Part shown: piece after piece, positions 34,570 through 44,238 of the stretch
How positions within the stretch are numbered: the first letter of the stretch is position 1
Layout of the letters: each line of letters starts with the position of its first letter
NCBI GenBank assembly: GCA_023435225.1
Contig: JAEYRX010000064.1
Coordinates: forward strand, 62,001-126,000
Origin: Bacillota bacterium
Lineage (GTDB): Bacteria > Bacillota > UBA4882 > UBA8346
Direction of reading: 5' to 3'
Length of the DNA: 64,000 bases
The notes under the pieces: generated by a model
The model's input: the letters and a program-made list of their open reading frames with translations, nothing else
Database searches by the model: none
Told to the model about the DNA's origin: nothing
Program-made: the position numbers and the translations under genes

Positions 34570-35955
34570 CTATATGGATGCATTTAGAATATGCCAAATT
34601 TTCTTTGTGTCTGAATTTATTTTAAACTCTTCGTCTAACCGGTACCCTATTACCCAAACAATCCGATTATCATTAGTAACTAAAAGCGGGATTCCTCTTC
34701 TTTTTTCAACCGGCACCTTATTATTAATAAAAAAATCATGAAGTTTCTGTCTTCCGCTACTTCCAAGCGGCCAAAAAAAATCTCCCGGTTGCCAAAATCT
34801 TATTTTTAAGGGTAAACTCAAACGATCAGCATCGAGATAGATCTCATTTAACCCGACATTTTTCCAGGATGGGTGGGAAGATGCTTCCCGTATAGTAATT
34901 CTAAAATTAATTGATTCAATTGAAATCTCTCCCGGCGCTTCTAAATAGTATTCACCTTTTCTTATTAATGTCCTACCATAACGCTGCGTAAAAAAAACAA
35001 ACTCATCTTCCTGGTAAACAGTAACCCCTTTATAAATTTGTACCGGCTTAAAATGCTCATTTTCTTGATTTATCTTGCTAAGCAGACGTTCCAAAGATTC
35101 CGTCTCAAGATAATAGCCTGGTCTGAACTCTGATAATACTTTTTTTAAAATCTGAAACTGTAAATAAGGCGACCGTGTTCTAAAATCTTCAATTTTTAAA
35201 CCAATTTTTCCTTCTTTAACTATTAATAACTTTGGTAATTCATCCGCTACTAGTTCTTGCATAAAGTCCCGTTGTTCGGCAGCTAATTTTGCCAATCTTA
35301 ATAAACTTTTTTTTACCTGTGGATTATAATATTCCTCTAACAATGGAATTAGCTGTAAACGAATTCTATTTCTCTGATATTTCATTTTATGGTTAGACGA
35401 ATCCTCCAGCCAACCTAAGTCATGCGAAACGGCATATTCAGCAATCTCTTGCCGACTAACCTCCAATAAAGGTCGTATAATTGTTTGTTCCCTAATTATC
35501 GGCATCCCGGTCAGTCCATCAATACCGGTACCACGGATAATCCGATATAATATAGTCTCCACTTGGTCATCAAGATGGTGAGCCAATGCGATTTTATCAG
35601 CTTTTAGCTCTTTTTGTAAATTAGTAAATATTTTATACCGTTCCTCACGAGCTAATAATTGAATTGAATCCGGTTTCTCTTTTAACCTGGTCGGAATATC
35701 AATTACAATTTTTTTTGTTTTTACCCCCCACTCTCTGCCGACCTTTTCAAGCAATTTCTCTTCGAAAGGGGTTTCTCTAGGGCGTAAAGAATGATTGATA
35801 TAAACCGCCCAAATATCCAATTGATACTCGGTTAAATTACATAGTAAATGGAGTAACGACAGAGAATCTATTCCTCCCGAGAAACCGACAATTATCCGTT
35901 CACCTTTAGAAAACAGCTTGTACTTTTCGATTGTATTTTTTACTTTCTCAAGCAT
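34570..35955 (-). CDS. tilS: tRNA(Ile)-lysidine synthase TilS
   Basis: 461 residues. The PP-loop SGGIDSLSLLHLL near residue 26, ALAHHLDDQVETILYRIIRG and NRIRLQLIPLLEEYYNP define the N-terminal ligase domain; two smaller C-terminal domains end with KIRFWQPGDFFWPLGSSGRQ, typical of full-length TilS. It adds lysine to C34 of tRNA-Ile(CAU) so that it reads AUA, and is normally essential. GAGGTG precedes the ATG. It lies between spoIIE (upstream) and ftsH. Confidence 0.96.
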   Translation of the reverse strand: MLEKVKNTIEKYKLFSKGERIIVGFSGGIDSLSLLHLLCNLTEYQLDIWAVYINHSLRPRETPFEEKLLEKVGREWGVKTKKIVIDIPTRLKEKPDSIQLLAREERYKIFTNLQKELKADKIALAHHLDDQVETILYRIIRGTGIDGLTGMPIIREQTIIRPLLEVSRQEIAEYAVSHDLGWLEDSSNHKMKYQRNRIRLQLIPLLEEYYNPQVKKSLLRLAKLAAEQRDFMQELVADELPKLLIVKEGKIGLKIEDFRTRSPYLQFQILKKVLSEFRPGYYLETESLERLLSKINQENEHFKPVQIYKGVTVYQEDEFVFFTQRYGRTLIRKGEYYLEAPGEISIESINFRITIREASSHPSWKNVGLNEIYLDADRLSLPLKIRFWQPGDFFWPLGSSGRQKLHDFFINNKVPVEKRRGIPLLVTNDNRIVWVIGYRLDEEFKINSDTKKIWHILNASI

Positions 35956-36342
35956 AAAAACACCTCAAAGTCAAGTTCGCCCAGAGATAATTAATTTCCT
36001 TTTATTTATTATATTTTTGCTAACGAGTGCCCAAACATATAGTTCCCTAATCAACAATAATAATCCATATTGCAGTGGAGTTGCAATCTAAGAAGATAAA
36101 TGCTCCTGCCATAAATCATAGAAAATTATACCGCAAATTATGCGGCTTTGTAATCACAAGTTTCCAAGAAAACTTTTTGAGGATAATTATATAATAGGAT
36201 TGAAAGCCACGATTTTAAAGGGCTTATAAAACTGTGAAATGGAGAGTTGGGGGGAGAAATATAGTGCAGACAACTGACTGGGAAAGAAATTATACTTTCC
36301 TTTAATTTAAGCAAAAGATATAATTAAAGTTTTCAAAAACCT

Positions 36343-36370
36343 AAAAAAGTCTTTCAATTTATAAAAGACT
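36343..36370 (-). terminator. Leftward terminator downstream of spoIIE
   Basis: Minus strand AGTCTTT, 9-nt loop, AAAGACT then TTTTT. The nearest upstream leftward gene is spoIIE (stop 36827), so its message would run antisense through the 60-residue plus-strand gene before ending here. Confidence 0.6.
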
Positions 36371-36435
36371 CTTTATGGGAAAAATTAGCTCATTGTCCAT
36401 AGCAAAAAAAAAAATTTATGGTAAGATATAATTGA

Positions 36436-36550
36436 GAAAATTGCATAACTCCCGATTTTAGCTTCAGCTCACAATATATTGATAGACACATCTGGGTTTG
36501 TCACTATATATTGTGGCCGAAGGGTTTGATAAAGTAATTATACAATTTTC
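36436..36550 (+). repeat. Hairpin repeat family c, copy 3 (5' of a small gene)
   Basis: Outer arms GAAAATTG and CAATTTTC; the inner stem CACAATATAT pairs with ATATATTGTG. The 38-nt core is at 36474-36511 on the plus strand. It is the reverse complement of the plus-strand cores at 19381 and 24058, so it has the same orientation relative to the gene that follows (start 36638, 88 nt away). The stem sequence differs from copy 2 (CAC against GATAC) yet pairing is kept. Confidence 0.7.
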
Positions 36551-36637
36551 TTAATTAAGAAATAAATGGTTTAAAACAAATAAAGTTAGTATTTAAATCC
36601 CAAAAAAACAGTTTAAAACTATGGAGATGAATATTCT

Positions 36638-36820
36638 ATGCCTATTTACCGGAATGAATTTAATAAAACAATAATTCGGTTAAAAATTCTAAGAGATGAA
36701 TTACGTGACAAGGGATTGACAGCTACAGCTCAAGCTTTATCCGATACAATTCTGTCACTTGATAAAGCCGATTCCATCTATATAAAAGAGTTGGCTGAAC
36801 AAAACGGGCGGAATTTATAA
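36638..36820 (+). CDS. Small helical protein, unknown
   Basis: 60 residues, probably two helices (FNKTIIRLKILRDELRDKGL and ATAQALSDTILSLDKADSIY) joined by a Thr/Ala turn. The ribosome site GGAGATGA lies at good spacing before ATG. The two-helix hairpin is like Spo0E phosphatases in size, but the SQELD signature is missing, so I do not assign it. It is convergent with spoIIE (6 bp between stops) and preceded by a family c repeat. Confidence 0.65.
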   Translation: MPIYRNEFNKTIIRLKILRDELRDKGLTATAQALSDTILSLDKADSIYIKELAEQNGRNL

Positions 36821-36826
36821 TTCCAC

Positions 36827-39250
36827 TTAATTAAAACATTTTTCTAATATTTGAAGCACAATTACCGTCATATCATCTTGGGGAATCCCATCCTGATTTA
36901 TTTTGGCTAAGTTCAACAAATATTCTCCCAAGGCCTCCGGCCCTACAACTTCAACTTGTTTCAGAGCCCGAACCATCCAATCCTCTTTATCCGGCTGATT
37001 AATCTTGCTTTCAACCACTCCATCAGTGACCATAATTACTAAATCGCCCGGCTGAAGGTCGACTACGGTTCGTTCGTAATCAACCGTATTTAAAATCCCG
37101 GCCGGTAGTGAAGTTGATTTTATGCTCCAAACTTCACGGCCGCGTTTAATATAAGTGACTGCGGCTCCAATTTTAATAAATTCCGCCCGAGCGGTATATA
37201 GGTCAATAATTGCCAAATCTACCGTTGCAAAAGACTCTTCCGGGGAATGCAATAATAAAACCGAATTCACCATTTTAACTGCAAAATTGCGATCTACCCC
37301 GGTCTCTAAAAGTTTTTCCAACATTGTAACAGTAGTAGTGCTTTCAACGGAGGCTTTGCTTCCATGCCCCATTCCATCACTTAAGATTGTTACAAAATGA
37401 CCATCCTTTAGTTCAATTAACGCATGGTTATCCCCGGAAAATTCATTCCCATCCTTCGGGAGCTTGCATATGGTTGTCTTTATTTCATAGTTACGGGCTG
37501 GAGTCATTGAATAAGAACAGGTACTGTTCTCATAATTGCAATTCCGTTCCCAAACCGTATATTCACAATCCATAAGACGGCTGACCATCGCACCGGCTAA
37601 ATATTGACATTCATGTTTTTGATTACAATTATTCTGCTTGATTTTAATCTCCAATCCCTGGTCTCCATATGCTAAAACGTTTACTTCTTTGACCGACATT
37701 CCTACTCTGTTAAAACCCTGCCGTAACTTCTCTTCCACCTCTGTTTTAAAATAGATATCGGTAGAAATCTCCGCCGTTAAATTATTAATAATACCGGAAA
37801 CTCCTTCAAGTTGATTAGCTAAAAAAACTTTACTCTCTTCCAACTTTTTTTGCCAATGCAAATCTGTTTGGCATTTATCAAAAAGCTCATTAATGGTTGC
37901 AATTAACTTAAACTGTTGGAAACAGTTTTTAGCTAACCTTCCCTTTATATGTTTTGAACCAACTTCTCCATATAACTCCGCATAGGCTACCAGATCAAAA
38001 ATCTCCCGGTATGTTGCATAAAAGTTCTCTCCCCAACAATTTTCATATCCATTGCAATGTTGACAATTCTTTGTACAAACCTGATCTAACAAAGAATATA
38101 AATCCATCTTTTGATTGGTCGGAGCCGACTGTGTATTGTTATCATTAAAACTTTTTGCCAATTCACTAAATATCTCCGATAATCCGTTTAAACGGTTATT
38201 GATTATTTCCCATATTTGTTTCTGGGCTTCGGGTGAACCGGCACCCGGTGGATTATTCGGTAAAAAATTAGAAACTTGAGAGAGATACCGCTGTGGTATT
38301 AGTAAAAATGATACCATTCCTATTCCCCAAGGTAAAGTTTGAGTAGTCAGAATCGGGGAAATCTGAAGATATTGAAAAATAAAATATAAACCCAGGCCGG
38401 CGCCTAGTATTGTCCCCCATTTTTTAAAGCCTCTTAAAAAACCACCTAGAAACCCAACCATACTAAAAGTAGCTATCATATTTACTAAATTTTCGGTAGT
38501 TATCCCTAAAGCCGTTGCGATCGATATACCCATCACTGCTCCAACTCCTCCTCCACCTATATAGGAAACAATTAGTAAAAAAATTGTAGCTATTATGTTA
38601 GCCAAATCGTATGATTCAATTTCCAATCCTTTGATTCCGCCAATAGTCATAAGCATAATAATGGCTAAGCCCGATAATGTTAATTTTGAAGTTGTCTTTA
38701 AAGGGTTGTCTAAAAACGCAAACCCATTTTGAAAAAAGACCGTAAGAATTAAACTAAACGTTAATTCAATTCCGGTAACCAGAAACATATATGGAGTCGG
38801 AGTTATTATTACAGTTATTAACAATCTTAGTAATACCCAGGCAATAAAGAACGGTATCCGTTTAATGCTTGTCCTTCTTCTCCTCTGATATTGGAGATTA
38901 ATTATTTCCAATAAAAGAAGAGCGCTGGTTACCCCTGCTGCATAATATGTACCTTTAACGCTTAATGTCCCGAGAAATATACCGGTTAAAATGATTAATC
39001 TTTCGGTCAATTTTAGCTGCCGTCCGGTATTAGTTAATCCGAATGCGATACCGGCTGGTGTAATCTCTCCGGGTACAATAAACCTGCTTAACAGGATAGC
39101 TAATAATAAGTTAATTATATTTCCAAAAAATCCACGCAAAACCTTCTGGGGCTTATAGTTTAGAACTTTTCTAAAAGTATAAGGCAGGTGTTGGTTGACC
39201 ATGGAAATCTTTTGAAAATCAGTTGCCAACTGTCCGGGCAACAATCTCAC
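36827..39250 (-). CDS. spoIIE: Stage II sporulation protein E (SpoIIE), PP2C phosphatase
   Basis: 807 residues. The N-terminal half has about ten membrane helices (NLLLAILLSRFIVPGEITPA onward), the middle is a regulatory or FtsZ-interacting region with a Cys-rich patch (CTKNCQHCNGYENCWGENFY), and the C-terminus is a PP2C phosphatase (FVTILSDGMGHGSKASVEST; GDLVIMVTDGVVESK; DDMTVIVLQI). It dephosphorylates SpoIIAA to activate sigma-F in the forespore. The start is uncertain: GTG 39250 or a TTG a few codons on, both near GAGGTGAG. A TGTCGTT at 39302-39308 resembles a Spo0A box (TGTCGAA), and TATACT about 20 nt before the gene could be its -10. Confidence 0.95.
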   Translation of the reverse strand: MRLLPGQLATDFQKISMVNQHLPYTFRKVLNYKPQKVLRGFFGNIINLLLAILLSRFIVPGEITPAGIAFGLTNTGRQLKLTERLIILTGIFLGTLSVKGTYYAAGVTSALLLLEIINLQYQRRRRTSIKRIPFFIAWVLLRLLITVIITPTPYMFLVTGIELTFSLILTVFFQNGFAFLDNPLKTTSKLTLSGLAIIMLMTIGGIKGLEIESYDLANIIATIFLLIVSYIGGGGVGAVMGISIATALGITTENLVNMIATFSMVGFLGGFLRGFKKWGTILGAGLGLYFIFQYLQISPILTTQTLPWGIGMVSFLLIPQRYLSQVSNFLPNNPPGAGSPEAQKQIWEIINNRLNGLSEIFSELAKSFNDNNTQSAPTNQKMDLYSLLDQVCTKNCQHCNGYENCWGENFYATYREIFDLVAYAELYGEVGSKHIKGRLAKNCFQQFKLIATINELFDKCQTDLHWQKKLEESKVFLANQLEGVSGIINNLTAEISTDIYFKTEVEEKLRQGFNRVGMSVKEVNVLAYGDQGLEIKIKQNNCNQKHECQYLAGAMVSRLMDCEYTVWERNCNYENSTCSYSMTPARNYEIKTTICKLPKDGNEFSGDNHALIELKDGHFVTILSDGMGHGSKASVESTTTVTMLEKLLETGVDRNFAVKMVNSVLLLHSPEESFATVDLAIIDLYTARAEFIKIGAAVTYIKRGREVWSIKSTSLPAGILNTVDYERTVVDLQPGDLVIMVTDGVVESKINQPDKEDWMVRALKQVEVVGPEALGEYLLNLAKINQDGIPQDDMTVIVLQILEKCFN

Positions 39251-39475
39251 CTCATTCCTGTATTTACGCTGTCAAGTATATCATTTCAAATGTAACTACT
39301 TTGTCGTTTTTTTTAATAAAAATCCAATTAATATTCTGATATATTCTTTAAAATACGTTATAAAGATTCATAAATTGATGAACCTTTGACTATCAATGGA
39401 TTATATATTACGGTTTTTGCCTGTTACTTAATCCCAGCTGTTTTATGAGCTTTAAAGTCCAAATTCACGCTATAA

Positions 39476-40513
39476 TTAAAAATCGCACTTTTTAATCAAT
39501 AGTAAAAATAAGATAAGCGCACATAAGTAACCGAATATTGGGTAAAAGCTGGTTATTAGGTTAATAAAACCTATCCGGGCGATTATTATACCTATAACAG
39601 TGATAATTATGAGCAAAGTCCGGAACGGCCATCCTGTTATCGCCACTAATCTTTGAGTGGCGCCGAAAGTATTAGCCAGCAAAGTCGTAAACATTTCCCC
39701 CCAAAGAACAACGGCATATAATATATAAATCCAGTTGCCGGCTAGTTTCGCCAAATCAATCATTGGTAAGGGACTATTCAGAAGGAGTGGCAAATAGCAT
39801 ATCAGCGACCAGTGAATGAACCCGGCCATTAGACCCAATCCTAAACTTCCAAGCCAGCTTCCAACCCTTAGATAAGATGGATAAGGATACTCTTTAGCCA
39901 AAGAAAGTAAGACCGGAATTGCTAATATTAAATTATAGGCGGAAAACTGTATAGAAGATATCATCCAACTACTTTGATACGGCCCGGTTGTCACTTTCGT
40001 ACAGCACGTACAAATAGCATACAAAGAGATTCCGATTGAACCGGCAAACATTAAAGGAACAATTACTAAATTAGCTGATATTAAACCCGGCAACTGAAAA
40101 AATAAAACTATAATCAATAATAAACCGGTAAAGATTACTCCATTCCAGTATCCCAAATGTAACGATTCAGATATTGCGCCGCTGCCGGCAAACATTACTC
40201 CTATTAAAATAATAAAAAAACTAAATAACAAAAAATCAACTACTAGAGTCAAACGCTGACCCAGTATAAAAAGAAGAAAGTCCTTATAGGATTTTGGTTG
40301 AAACTTATATCCGATTTTTACAGCTTTCTCCCCGGCGATCCCTATTACTATTATTGCCAAAATTAAACCCATCCAACCATAATTTCCATGAATACCAAAA
40401 AATTGATAGATTTCTTGTCCGGAAGCAAATCCTGCTCCAACTACAGTTCCGATAAAGGTTGCGCTTATAGCGGAAACTGTCCAAATCGACCCTTTTGTAT
40501 CAGAATCATTCAC
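39476..40513 (-). CDS. YkvI-like membrane protein (transporter fold)
   Basis: 345 residues, about ten membrane helices. It starts with a hallmark GTVVGAGFASGQEIYQFFG segment. YkvI-family proteins are related to amino acid and germination permeases; substrate unknown. GTG 40513 overlaps the stop of the carboxypeptidase gene by 4 bp (GTGA), giving translational coupling and fixing the start better than the GTGs four codons upstream. A CTCC Cys pair lies mid-protein (CTCCTKV). Confidence 0.8.
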   Translation of the reverse strand: MNDSDTKGSIWTVSAISATFIGTVVGAGFASGQEIYQFFGIHGNYGWMGLILAIIVIGIAGEKAVKIGYKFQPKSYKDFLLFILGQRLTLVVDFLLFSFFIILIGVMFAGSGAISESLHLGYWNGVIFTGLLLIIVLFFQLPGLISANLVIVPLMFAGSIGISLYAICTCCTKVTTGPYQSSWMISSIQFSAYNLILAIPVLLSLAKEYPYPSYLRVGSWLGSLGLGLMAGFIHWSLICYLPLLLNSPLPMIDLAKLAGNWIYILYAVVLWGEMFTTLLANTFGATQRLVAITGWPFRTLLIIITVIGIIIARIGFINLITSFYPIFGYLCALILFLLLIKKCDF

Positions 40514-41700
40514 CAAAACCACCACTTACGTTTTTTTACTACCGGTTGATGATTAATTAAGTCGACTCCTTCAATAATTTGACCGGAAAACCGGTAACCG
40601 ATTTTTCCCCAAATCTCACCAGGTTTTACCGGAGCAATTGCTTCTTTTTTAAATAAGATTAATTGAGGTTTTATCAAATACTGATCTCCCTTTTTAACCA
40701 CTGTAATTAAATCCGTACGGGGATAAAGATTTATCCAAGGAACCGCCCCATTACGGACCGGTATTTGACAAACCTTTTTTGAATCATCCGCTACTTTAAT
40801 TGAAACAAACTCGTTAAATCCATACTCCAACAATCTGGTACAATCGCCCCACCGATTTCCGGAGTTAAGCACCACCGCTATTAATTGTCTTCCGTTCCTG
40901 GTAGCTGAAGCTACTAAACATTTTCCCGCTTCGTTAGTAGTACCTGTCTTGACTCCGTCGGCTCCTTCCAAATACCAGAGCAAACGATTGGTATTGGTTA
41001 TTTCCAAGCTTTTTAATTTGCCTTCCCACCGGATAGTTGCTGATTTTCGCTTTACTAAGGTAGCAAACTTAGGATTGGATAAACCATAACGGGCTATCAA
41101 AGCCAAGTCCAACGCAGTAGTATAATGAGAAGGCGCTCTTAGTCCATGTGGGTTACGAAAATTAGTATTTAAGGCCCCAATCTCTTTTGCTTTCAGATTC
41201 ATCAGTGATACAAAATCCTCTACACTTCCCGCAATGCCTTCTGCTACCGCCATACTGCCGTCATTTCCTGATTGGAGCATCATTCCTTCTAATAACTCCT
41301 TTAATGAAAGAGTGTCCCCAGCATGCAGCCATAATGATGACCCTGGAGTACCGGCAGCCCGTCGGCTTACTTTAATCGTCTTTCGTAAATCACCTTTTTC
41401 CAAAGCTACAATAGCAGTCATCATTTTAGTAGTACTGGCCGGCGCTCTTCGAAATTCAGGGTTTTTAGCATATAATACCGACCCGCTTTTAGCCTCAATT
41501 AAAACACCGGCACTGGCTGAAACCGGAGGACCCTTTAGATATCCGGGTAGAAAAACTAACGGCGGAAAATTTTCCCGCAATTTATATCCATTAGTATTGA
41601 TTTGACGGCAAGGATTATAGAATACAATGCCCATAATAAGCAGGCAAATTATTATAATTCCATAGATGAATGATTTTTTTGATATAAAAATTACCTTCAT
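40510..41700 (-). CDS. D-alanyl-D-alanine carboxypeptidase (DacF/DacB-like, S11)
   Basis: 396 residues from ATG 41700 (GGAGG nine bases upstream; the earlier ATG abuts it). An N-terminal membrane anchor (FIYGIIIICLLIMGIVFY) precedes the peptidase S11 domain with SxxK (ASTTKMMTAI), SGN (QSGNDGSMAVAE) and KTG (DGVKTGTTNEAGKC), then a C-terminal PBP5-like beta domain. It trims the terminal D-Ala of peptidoglycan stem peptides. Sporulation-type DacB/DacF roles are possible given spoIIE nearby, but a vegetative PBP5 role is equally possible. Confidence 0.93.
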   Translation of the reverse strand: MKVIFISKKSFIYGIIIICLLIMGIVFYNPCRQINTNGYKLRENFPPLVFLPGYLKGPPVSASAGVLIEAKSGSVLYAKNPEFRRAPASTTKMMTAIVALEKGDLRKTIKVSRRAAGTPGSSLWLHAGDTLSLKELLEGMMLQSGNDGSMAVAEGIAGSVEDFVSLMNLKAKEIGALNTNFRNPHGLRAPSHYTTALDLALIARYGLSNPKFATLVKRKSATIRWEGKLKSLEITNTNRLLWYLEGADGVKTGTTNEAGKCLVASATRNGRQLIAVVLNSGNRWGDCTRLLEYGFNEFVSIKVADDSKKVCQIPVRNGAVPWINLYPRTDLITVVKKGDQYLIKPQLILFKKEAIAPVKPGEIWGKIGYRFSGQIIEGVDLINHQPVVKKRKWWFW

Positions 41701-41928
41701 CCCGTTCATCCTCCGTAATTTCTCAAGAAGTGAGATAATAGCGCTTTACCAATAATGCATATGAGAGAATGTGTAAAATCATACGTAATAGCTTTATAAA
41801 ATCTTAAAATTGCCGAAATACAATATAAGGAATTTTCATAACTACCTTAATTGTATTTTTGGAACAATATATACAAAGCGCTGTATTAAATAAAAGAACC
41901 TAATAGCGGTGGCTTAAGAGGTTACCTT

Positions 41929-43530
41929 ATGCTCAAAAACAATCAAAAAAGAAAACTCTTCCAAAAAAAAATGAGACTAAATCAAATTATTGGGAAGAAA
42001 GTAAAGAGAACAAAAGCTAATCCTCATCATATTAGCGAACAAGGTTCAAAAATCTTGGAACGAATAACCGATGCATTCTACGCTATTGATAATCAATGGC
42101 GGTTCACTTATATTAACAAACAAGCTGCTAAATTTATCAGGGGGAAAGAGCAAGAGTTAATTGGTACAAGTATACTACAGGCATTTCCAACTCTAATTGG
42201 TTCCGAGGTTGAAAAGAATTTTCAAAAAGCGTTTACCGAACAAGTTGCTGTTCATTTTGAAACTCCCAGCAATGTTTTCCCTGGAATCTGGTTTGATATG
42301 CATGTATATCCTTCAGTTGATGGAATAAGTGTTTATTTTCGGGATATTTCCGAGAAAAAAAAGATTCAACAACAATTATTTGAAGCACAAAAGTTGGAAG
42401 CTATAGGTCAACTAGCCGGTGGTTTAGCTCATGACCTAAATAATCAATTGACGATCATAATGGGTTATACTGATTTACGTTTATATCAATTAACACCGGA
42501 TTCCCCTTTTTATAAAGACTTTAAACAAATCAAGAAAGCGGTTGAAAAATCAGTCACTCTAACCAGACAACTATTAATGTTTAGCCGCAAGCAACCATTA
42601 AACAAAGAACCCATCAATATTAATACCAAACTTATGGAACTTCAAACGATGCTGGAAAAATTAACGGAAGATGGAATAAAACTCCACTATTATCTTGCAC
42701 CCGATATTTGGTCAATTAATGCCGATGCTACTAATATTGATCAAATAATTATTAATCTAATCATCAATGCCCGCGATTCTATGCCGGATGGGGGAGTAAT
42801 TACTTTTTTAACTGAAAATATGATTATTCATAAATCACATCACAAAAAAAACTATGAAATACCACCTGGAAAATATGTTGCTCTAACCGTAAAAGATTCC
42901 GGTATCGGAATGGCTGAGCAGATTATTCCCCATATTTTTGAACCGTTTTTTACTACCAAAGAAAAATCAAAAGGTACTGGTTTAGGCTTATCAGTAGTAT
43001 ATGGCATAGTTAAAGCTCATGAAGGATGGATTAATGTAGAAAGCCGAGTCGGAGAAGGAAGTAGTTTTACTATTTTATTTCCGGCAATTTTCGAGAAACC
43101 ACTGGAAAAAGTGACTAATATTATTCCGGAGTTACCATATGAACAGTATCGCGGCCAAAATGAAAAAATTCTTCTTATTGAAGATGAGATAGAGATTGAA
43201 AAAATAATCCAACAATTTCTTACCAAACATGGCTACAAAGTTTTTGCCTGCGGTTCAATAAAAGAAGCCCAAGAACTATATCAAAGAGAAATTAAGTTTG
43301 ATTTAATATTAAGTGATATAATTCTTCCGGACGGAAGAGGCACTGATTTTGTATTGGAGTTACTGAAAAAAGAACCACTAATCAAAGTTCTTTTAATTAG
43401 TGGTTATTCCGATGACCGTATTACTCTGGAAAAGATACGCAATAAAGGGTTCCCTTTTCTGTCAAAGCCATTTTCCATTGGAGAATTATTTAAGCAAATA
43501 TATGAACTTCTTTATGACTCTAACTATTAA
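41929..43530 (+). CDS. Hybrid sensor histidine kinase (PAS, HisKA, HATPase, receiver)
   Basis: 533 residues, no membrane helix, so cytoplasmic. PAS domain about 40-140 (AFYAIDNQWRFTYINKQAAK), dimerisation helix with phospho-acceptor His168 (GGLAHDLNNQLTIIMGY), HATPase with NLIINARDSMPDGG, DSGIGM and GTGLGLSVVYG, and a C-terminal receiver with Asp463 (ILSDIILPDGRG) and Lys (FLSKPF). No response regulator or output gene is adjacent, so its target is elsewhere. Its 3' end overlaps the convergent pcm gene by 11 bp. A partial family c repeat (about 41829-41875) lies 5'. Confidence 0.93.
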   Translation: MLKNNQKRKLFQKKMRLNQIIGKKVKRTKANPHHISEQGSKILERITDAFYAIDNQWRFTYINKQAAKFIRGKEQELIGTSILQAFPTLIGSEVEKNFQKAFTEQVAVHFETPSNVFPGIWFDMHVYPSVDGISVYFRDISEKKKIQQQLFEAQKLEAIGQLAGGLAHDLNNQLTIIMGYTDLRLYQLTPDSPFYKDFKQIKKAVEKSVTLTRQLLMFSRKQPLNKEPININTKLMELQTMLEKLTEDGIKLHYYLAPDIWSINADATNIDQIIINLIINARDSMPDGGVITFLTENMIIHKSHHKKNYEIPPGKYVALTVKDSGIGMAEQIIPHIFEPFFTTKEKSKGTGLGLSVVYGIVKAHEGWINVESRVGEGSSFTILFPAIFEKPLEKVTNIIPELPYEQYRGQNEKILLIEDEIEIEKIIQQFLTKHGYKVFACGSIKEAQELYQREIKFDLILSDIILPDGRGTDFVLELLKKEPLIKVLLISGYSDDRITLEKIRNKGFPFLSKPFSIGELFKQIYELLYDSNY

Positions 43531-44143
43531 CATTTTTATTATCCACTCCCCAACCATAATCTCCTTTCAATTCTACAAAAACAACTTTGCCGTTAGATTC
43601 GTTAATTAAGTTACCATCTTCGTCTTTTTGAATCAGCAATAAATCTTGAACTCCTTTTTCTCCAACCGGGATTACCATTTTACCGCCAGGCTTTAGTTGT
43701 TCTATTAAAGGTTTAGGTAGTTTTCCGGCCCCTGCTGTTACAATAATACGGTCATATGGAGCATACTCAAGCCATCCTTCACTACCATCACCAATTTTAA
43801 ACTTGATATTCTTATATCCCAGTTCCACCAACCGTACTTGGGCTTTTAGGGATAACTCCTTGATTCGTTCCACCGTATACACATCTGCGGCAAACTCCGC
43901 TAAAAAACCCGTTTGATAACCGGTTCCGGTACCAATCTCCAAAACTCTTTGATCTTTTGCCAAATCTAGTAACTTGGTCATTTGAAGAACCAAGGTAGGT
44001 TGTGAAATAGTTTGACCAAAGCCAACCGGTAGCGGGCTATCATATTCAGCCAACTCTTGATTTTCGTTTTCCAAAAAATGTGCCCGGTTAAGTTTTTTAA
44101 AGAAAACATCCACTAGTTCATTTATATTATCTAAGTTATCCAT
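43520..44143 (-). CDS. pcm: Protein-L-isoaspartate O-methyltransferase
   Basis: 207 residues from ATG 44143 (GGAGGGAG upstream). VGFGQTISQPTLVLQMTKLL, the SAM motif VLEIGTGTGYQTGFLA and the RIIVTAGAGKLPKPLIEQLK post-motif are the family signatures. It repairs isoaspartyl residues in aged proteins, useful in dormant cells. The product ends KGDYGWGVDNKNVNS, somewhat extended. Confidence 0.94.
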   Translation of the reverse strand: MDNLDNINELVDVFFKKLNRAHFLENENQELAEYDSPLPVGFGQTISQPTLVLQMTKLLDLAKDQRVLEIGTGTGYQTGFLAEFAADVYTVERIKELSLKAQVRLVELGYKNIKFKIGDGSEGWLEYAPYDRIIVTAGAGKLPKPLIEQLKPGGKMVIPVGEKGVQDLLLIQKDEDGNLINESNGKVVFVELKGDYGWGVDNKNVNS

Positions 44144-44186
44144 CCTGACTCCCTCCAACAATATTAGTATACCAAATTGCAATATA

Positions 44187-44215
44187 AAAAAGCCCTTTGC
44201 GGGCTTTTAATTTTT
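44187..44215 (-). terminator. Terminator after the GerMN-protein gene, active in either direction
   Basis: AAAAAAGCCC, TTTGC loop, GGGCTTTTAATTTTT. U-rich tails exist on both strands. The leftward gene feeding into it is the GerMN gene (stop 44430), with a MITE between. Confidence 0.7.
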
Positions 44216-44238
44216 CTCAATATAAAACAAATACTTAG

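Larger units (their letters stand above)
35956..36637. other. 682-bp non-coding region between tilS and a small plus-strand gene
   Basis: No gene is evident. It holds several hairpins: ATTGCA/TGCAAT near 36070, CCGCA/TGCGG near 36130, a leftward terminator (36343-36370) and family c copy 3 (36436-36550). A G-rich patch near 36240 (GAGAGTTGGGGGGAG) has no clear role. Confidence 0.5.
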
